Source: Larix sibirica
Taxonomy: Eukaryota; Streptophyta; Pinopsida; Pinales; Pinaceae
Length of the DNA: 21,139 bases
Direction: 5' to 3'
Assembly (NCBI GenBank): GCA_004151065.3
Contig: NWUY0300045859.1
Coordinates: 14,945-36,083, forward strand
Shown: piece by piece, positions 18,604-21,139 of the stretch
How the letters are laid out: each line of letters starts with the position of its first letter
Position numbering within the stretch: the stretch's first letter is position 1
Program-made: the position numbers and the translations under genes
The notes under the pieces: generated by a model
Database searches by the model: none
Seen by the model: only the letters and a program-made list of their open reading frames with translations
Told to the model about the DNA's origin: nothing

Positions 18604-19589
18604 AATTATGATTTCTAAATAAATAATCAAATTGTTGTTAAAACATACTACTTCTAAGGCTTACATCAAAAAATTGAAGTGGGAATTACCTAAACCATGC
18701 ATAATAGTACATACTAAGCTATTAAAAAATGATTTTGAGGGTTTGGAAAAGGAAGAAACTGTAGAACGGGCTATTTTTTTTTGCCTAGGAAACCTTTTCA
18801 CCTTTTGGATCGATTTCAAAAGAGGAATATGGTCACGAAAAGGGATTCTTTCCTTGAAAAACAAATTATCATGGTTGCTTCATGTCTAAATAAGTAGGGT
18901 TTTGGAATGTAAATTAATATTGTTACGCAAACAAAGAATACCATGGGATCTTGTTTTGAAGAGTGAAGTTTAATAGAGTATATTGCTTTCTTCCTTCAAA
19001 CCCCTTTAAATATTACAATGTAATGAATAGATTGAGTGATGGTTTCATTGTGCTCATTGTTACATTTGTTATTTATTGCTCCAACCAAATGCTTAGAATA
19101 CATAGATTTATTGAACACTATCGTAAATACCTTGGGAATTTCTAAATACAATTTTTTTTTATGAAACCTGTATTTTGATATATGATAATAAAAGTGAAGA
19201 GTATTTCACAAAATCCCTAAGACCTAGACACAAACTTCATTTGATTTGACAACTCTTCCTTCATTCCTTGTTGAAGGAGAGAAAAACAAATCCATGAAGT
19301 GATGGGTGCCCAACAAGGAAAACCTACCTAGGAATCTATCTACATTATTGTGGAGGCATTTGCTTTTACGCTTCTTCCAGATGCACAGGCTAAATACAAT
19401 CCTAACCTCATAATTATCGTGATTTGTAGAGCCAAGAGCGTGAGTTAGAGTAAGTGATTGTACTTCCTCTATAGAATCTCTCAATATATTTCCCTTGTTT
19501 TCGCATTTCTATGGGGGTAAGTGTTGTCATCATACATATTTAATAACAACACCATCTACACCTACAAAACAAACGTTTGATCCAATCAG
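18604..19589. other. Spacer between inverted arms, no recognised gene
   Basis: An open stretch at 18632-18889 (plus strand, 85 codons) has no motif I recognise and overlaps an equally open minus-strand frame, so neither is convincing. The rest is AT-rich. If the minus-strand LTR signature at 18594 is real, coding remains of that copia element would be expected here, and none are evident. Confidence 0.4.
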
Positions 19590-20720
19590 TATTGAACATT
19601 GAGGGGATGAAGGGTTCAATAGATACCACAAATGAAAAGATGGTAGTATGGAATAAAATTTCGATGCCAATCTCCATATGCAGAAAAAATTAGTAATGAA
19701 ATAAATATTCTTTCCATGTAGGTTTTGTATATATGTTTTTTTTTTTTTATAAATAAGGAAATAATTCCAATTAGTCTTTAAGTTATATGTAGGTTATCAT
19801 CTATCAAATCTGAATTAGATGGGATGTTGACTTATATAGTTCATGCTTATCTAGATTTCTAAAATACTACTATTAGAGCTTCTATGTTATTGGGGTATAC
19901 TCTCTTAACTAATTTATGTACTCGTGAGGAAGTGCGATAAATAAGCGAATGAAGATTTAGAAAGGAAGCCTACAACTTGCTCGCTTTCTACAATTTATGT
20001 TAACCTTCTTTCATTTCAGTTTGTTGTGGTTTACATATATATTAAGTGCGATAAATAAGCGAATGAAGATTTAGAAAGGAAGCCTACAACTTGCTCGCTT
20101 TCTACAATTTATGTTAACCTTCTTTCATTTCAGTTTGTTGTGGTTTACATATATATTAACTATGGAGCATTAATATGAAACAATTTTGTGACTTCCAAAT
20201 ATGAGAGAGTAGACTACAGAGTATTAATAATCAATTAGATGAAATACAACATGCAAGACACATAAATGCACATGAGTGTTTATTACATTAAAAATTATCG
20301 ATGACACAAATGCTATGAAAACTTAGAAGTTGGTTAGGAAAAATTTAAATCACACAAGAAATAACTACAGAGAAACGAGACATCTAATCGTATTCAAATC
20401 TCCACGGTTGTTGCAGATAGGATCATTCCCACAAATCCTTCCTCATCACCTCCATCACCATTAACTTCAATCCATCGATCGGTTGACGGGTTAAACATAT
20501 AAGAGATGTGATTTCTACAAGAACCCAGTCGTGGCCATTGTGTCGCACACATTAAGAAGTATATACATTGCAGAAGAGAAGCTATAAGAGTCCAAATCTT
20601 GTTCTCAAAATCATAATTCCTCACATGTTGTCCATTGCACACGTACAAGTTTCCAAAAGAACAAATCGCCACACAATTGCTCCATTTATTGTCGTGGAAA
20701 CTCCATATACCTTCCAAGTT
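19590..20720 (-). repeat. Right arm of the large inverted duplication
   Basis: This is the reverse complement of the left arm (about 15776-17450). The match includes TCGAAATTTTATTCCA near 19659, the AATCTAGATAAGC-type block near 19845-19862, the downstream sequence of the kelch gene and the kelch coding end. It lacks the 618-bp segment of the left arm and instead has a perfect 114-bp tandem duplication (19931-20158). Confidence 0.85.
19931..20158. repeat. Perfect 114-bp tandem duplication
   Basis: Units 19931-20044 and 20045-20158 appear identical over all 114 bases, starting AGTGCGATAAATAAGCG and ending ATATATTA. The left arm has a single equivalent unit, split by the 61-bp repeat anomaly. 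The exactness indicates a recent event or an assembly effect. Confidence 0.93.
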
Positions 20721-20874
20721 CCCTCCTTCTCCACGTTCCTCTGCATGGATCTAAAACTTCTCCACTAATGTCAAATTTTCCTCCACCTAAAACCTTGAAT
20801 TTACCTTCAATGGAAAGACTGTGGAATCCTTGGCCACTTTCCATGAAAACACCATGGAATCCCTTGTCGTGTGG
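20394..20874 (-). pseudogene. F-box/kelch-type gene 3' portion, right inverted copy (broken)
   Basis: The minus-strand frame 20394-20717 reads EGIWSFHDNKWSNCVA, then CSFGNLYVCNGQHVRNYD and NKIWTLIASL, which is kelch-repeat pattern. It ends FNPSTDRWIEVNGDGGDEEGF and ATTVEI, then TGA. The coding trace continues upstream in another frame to about 20874 with GFHGVFMESGQGFHSLSIEG followed by KFKVLGGGKFDISGEV and DPCRGTW. A frameshift therefore lies near 20715-20733, and a stop closes the frame at 20875-20877. Kelch domains form beta-propellers that bind substrates for SCF ubiquitin ligases in plants. No F-box is in the window. It is better preserved than the left copy but appears non-functional or incomplete. 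Confidence 0.75.
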
Positions 20875-21139
20875 TTAGATCATGCAAAATTAACAAGAAT
20901 ATAACATCATATGTCACGCTTTTCCAAAATATCAATATATCTAATGTTGCTTTAGGTAGCATACGCAACAACTACGATGTAGGCTAAAATAAAGACTGGA
21001 ATCGCATAACCCAAGCACTTTCCTCTTGTCTCCAAGGTTATGGCCATCATCTCTACCACTAAATGACCTCATATCTCATTCCATTCAACAATTAGTAGTT
21101 TATTAGCATGAATTCAAGTTTAAATTTGCCTCGCATCCT
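20875..21139. other. Sequence upstream of the right kelch copy, nothing recognised
   Basis: Read on the minus strand this would be upstream of the kelch coding trace. It has multiple stops in all frames and no clear splice acceptor that would join it to an upstream exon. No other feature is seen. Confidence 0.4.

Noticed and set aside
18632-18889. 85-codon plus-strand frame as a small gene
   Set aside because: The minus strand is equally open over the same stretch and neither product has a domain. There is insufficient evidence.
1-21139. CRISPR arrays, tRNA or rRNA genes, bacterial operons or ribosome binding sites
   Set aside because: I found no regularly spaced direct repeats with unique spacers, no cloverleaf with A/B boxes and no rRNA motifs. 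The sequence is eukaryotic in character.

Overview
The window looks like a piece of a large, AT-rich plant nuclear genome that is dense in retrotransposons. The evidence is a decayed Ty3/gypsy element, decayed Ty1/copia elements with the tRNA-Met-type primer-binding site TGGTATCAGAGC, plant-consensus splice sites and an F-box/kelch-type gene remnant. A conifer-like genome would fit the degree of decay and nesting, but nothing here proves the lineage. I see no intact protein-coding gene. Nearly every coding trace carries stops and frameshifts.

Layout. From 1 to about 7567 lies one Ty3/gypsy element read on the minus strand: a non-coding 3' region with two paired palindromic hairpins (1-430), integrase (430-1570), RNase H (1593-2284), reverse transcriptase (2290-3074), protease (about 3540-3860), gag (about 4420-6240), a degraded primer-binding site (6451-6468) and a probable 5' LTR (6473 to about 7567). 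From about 7615 to 8808 there is a plus-strand fragment of a Ty1/copia pol gene (copy A), apparently cut on its left by the gypsy LTR. A single N at 8809 follows, then a probable copia LTR end (to 9270), a primer-binding site, and a second related copia element (copy B, 9271-13850) with gag, protease, integrase, an acidic GAT-repeat linker, reverse transcriptase and an RNase H region present in three partial copies. No matching 3' LTR follows it.

From 14040 to 14940 there is an island that keeps CpG sites and is richer in GC than its surroundings. It has one exon-like segment with near-perfect plant splice signals, and I could not name its product. From 15776 to about 20874 the window holds a large, diverged inverted duplication. 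Its outer ends are the 3' coding end and downstream sequence of an F-box/kelch-type gene, on the plus strand at left and the minus strand at right. The roughly 2.2 kb between the arms contains a 90-bp tandem repeat and LTR-like termini facing each other (17939-18594).

The window contains three single N bases (8809, 11813, 16947). Each one abuts repeated sequence: a 497-bp exact copy, a GAT-repeat with a 16-bp exact copy, and a 61-bp exact copy. This points to assembly joins. The copia A/B arrangement and the 16330-16947 insertion should therefore be treated with caution. The retroelements do not form a working pathway. The most biologically interesting objects are the kelch inverted duplication, which would form a long hairpin RNA if transcribed, and the paired palindromic hairpins at the left edge.
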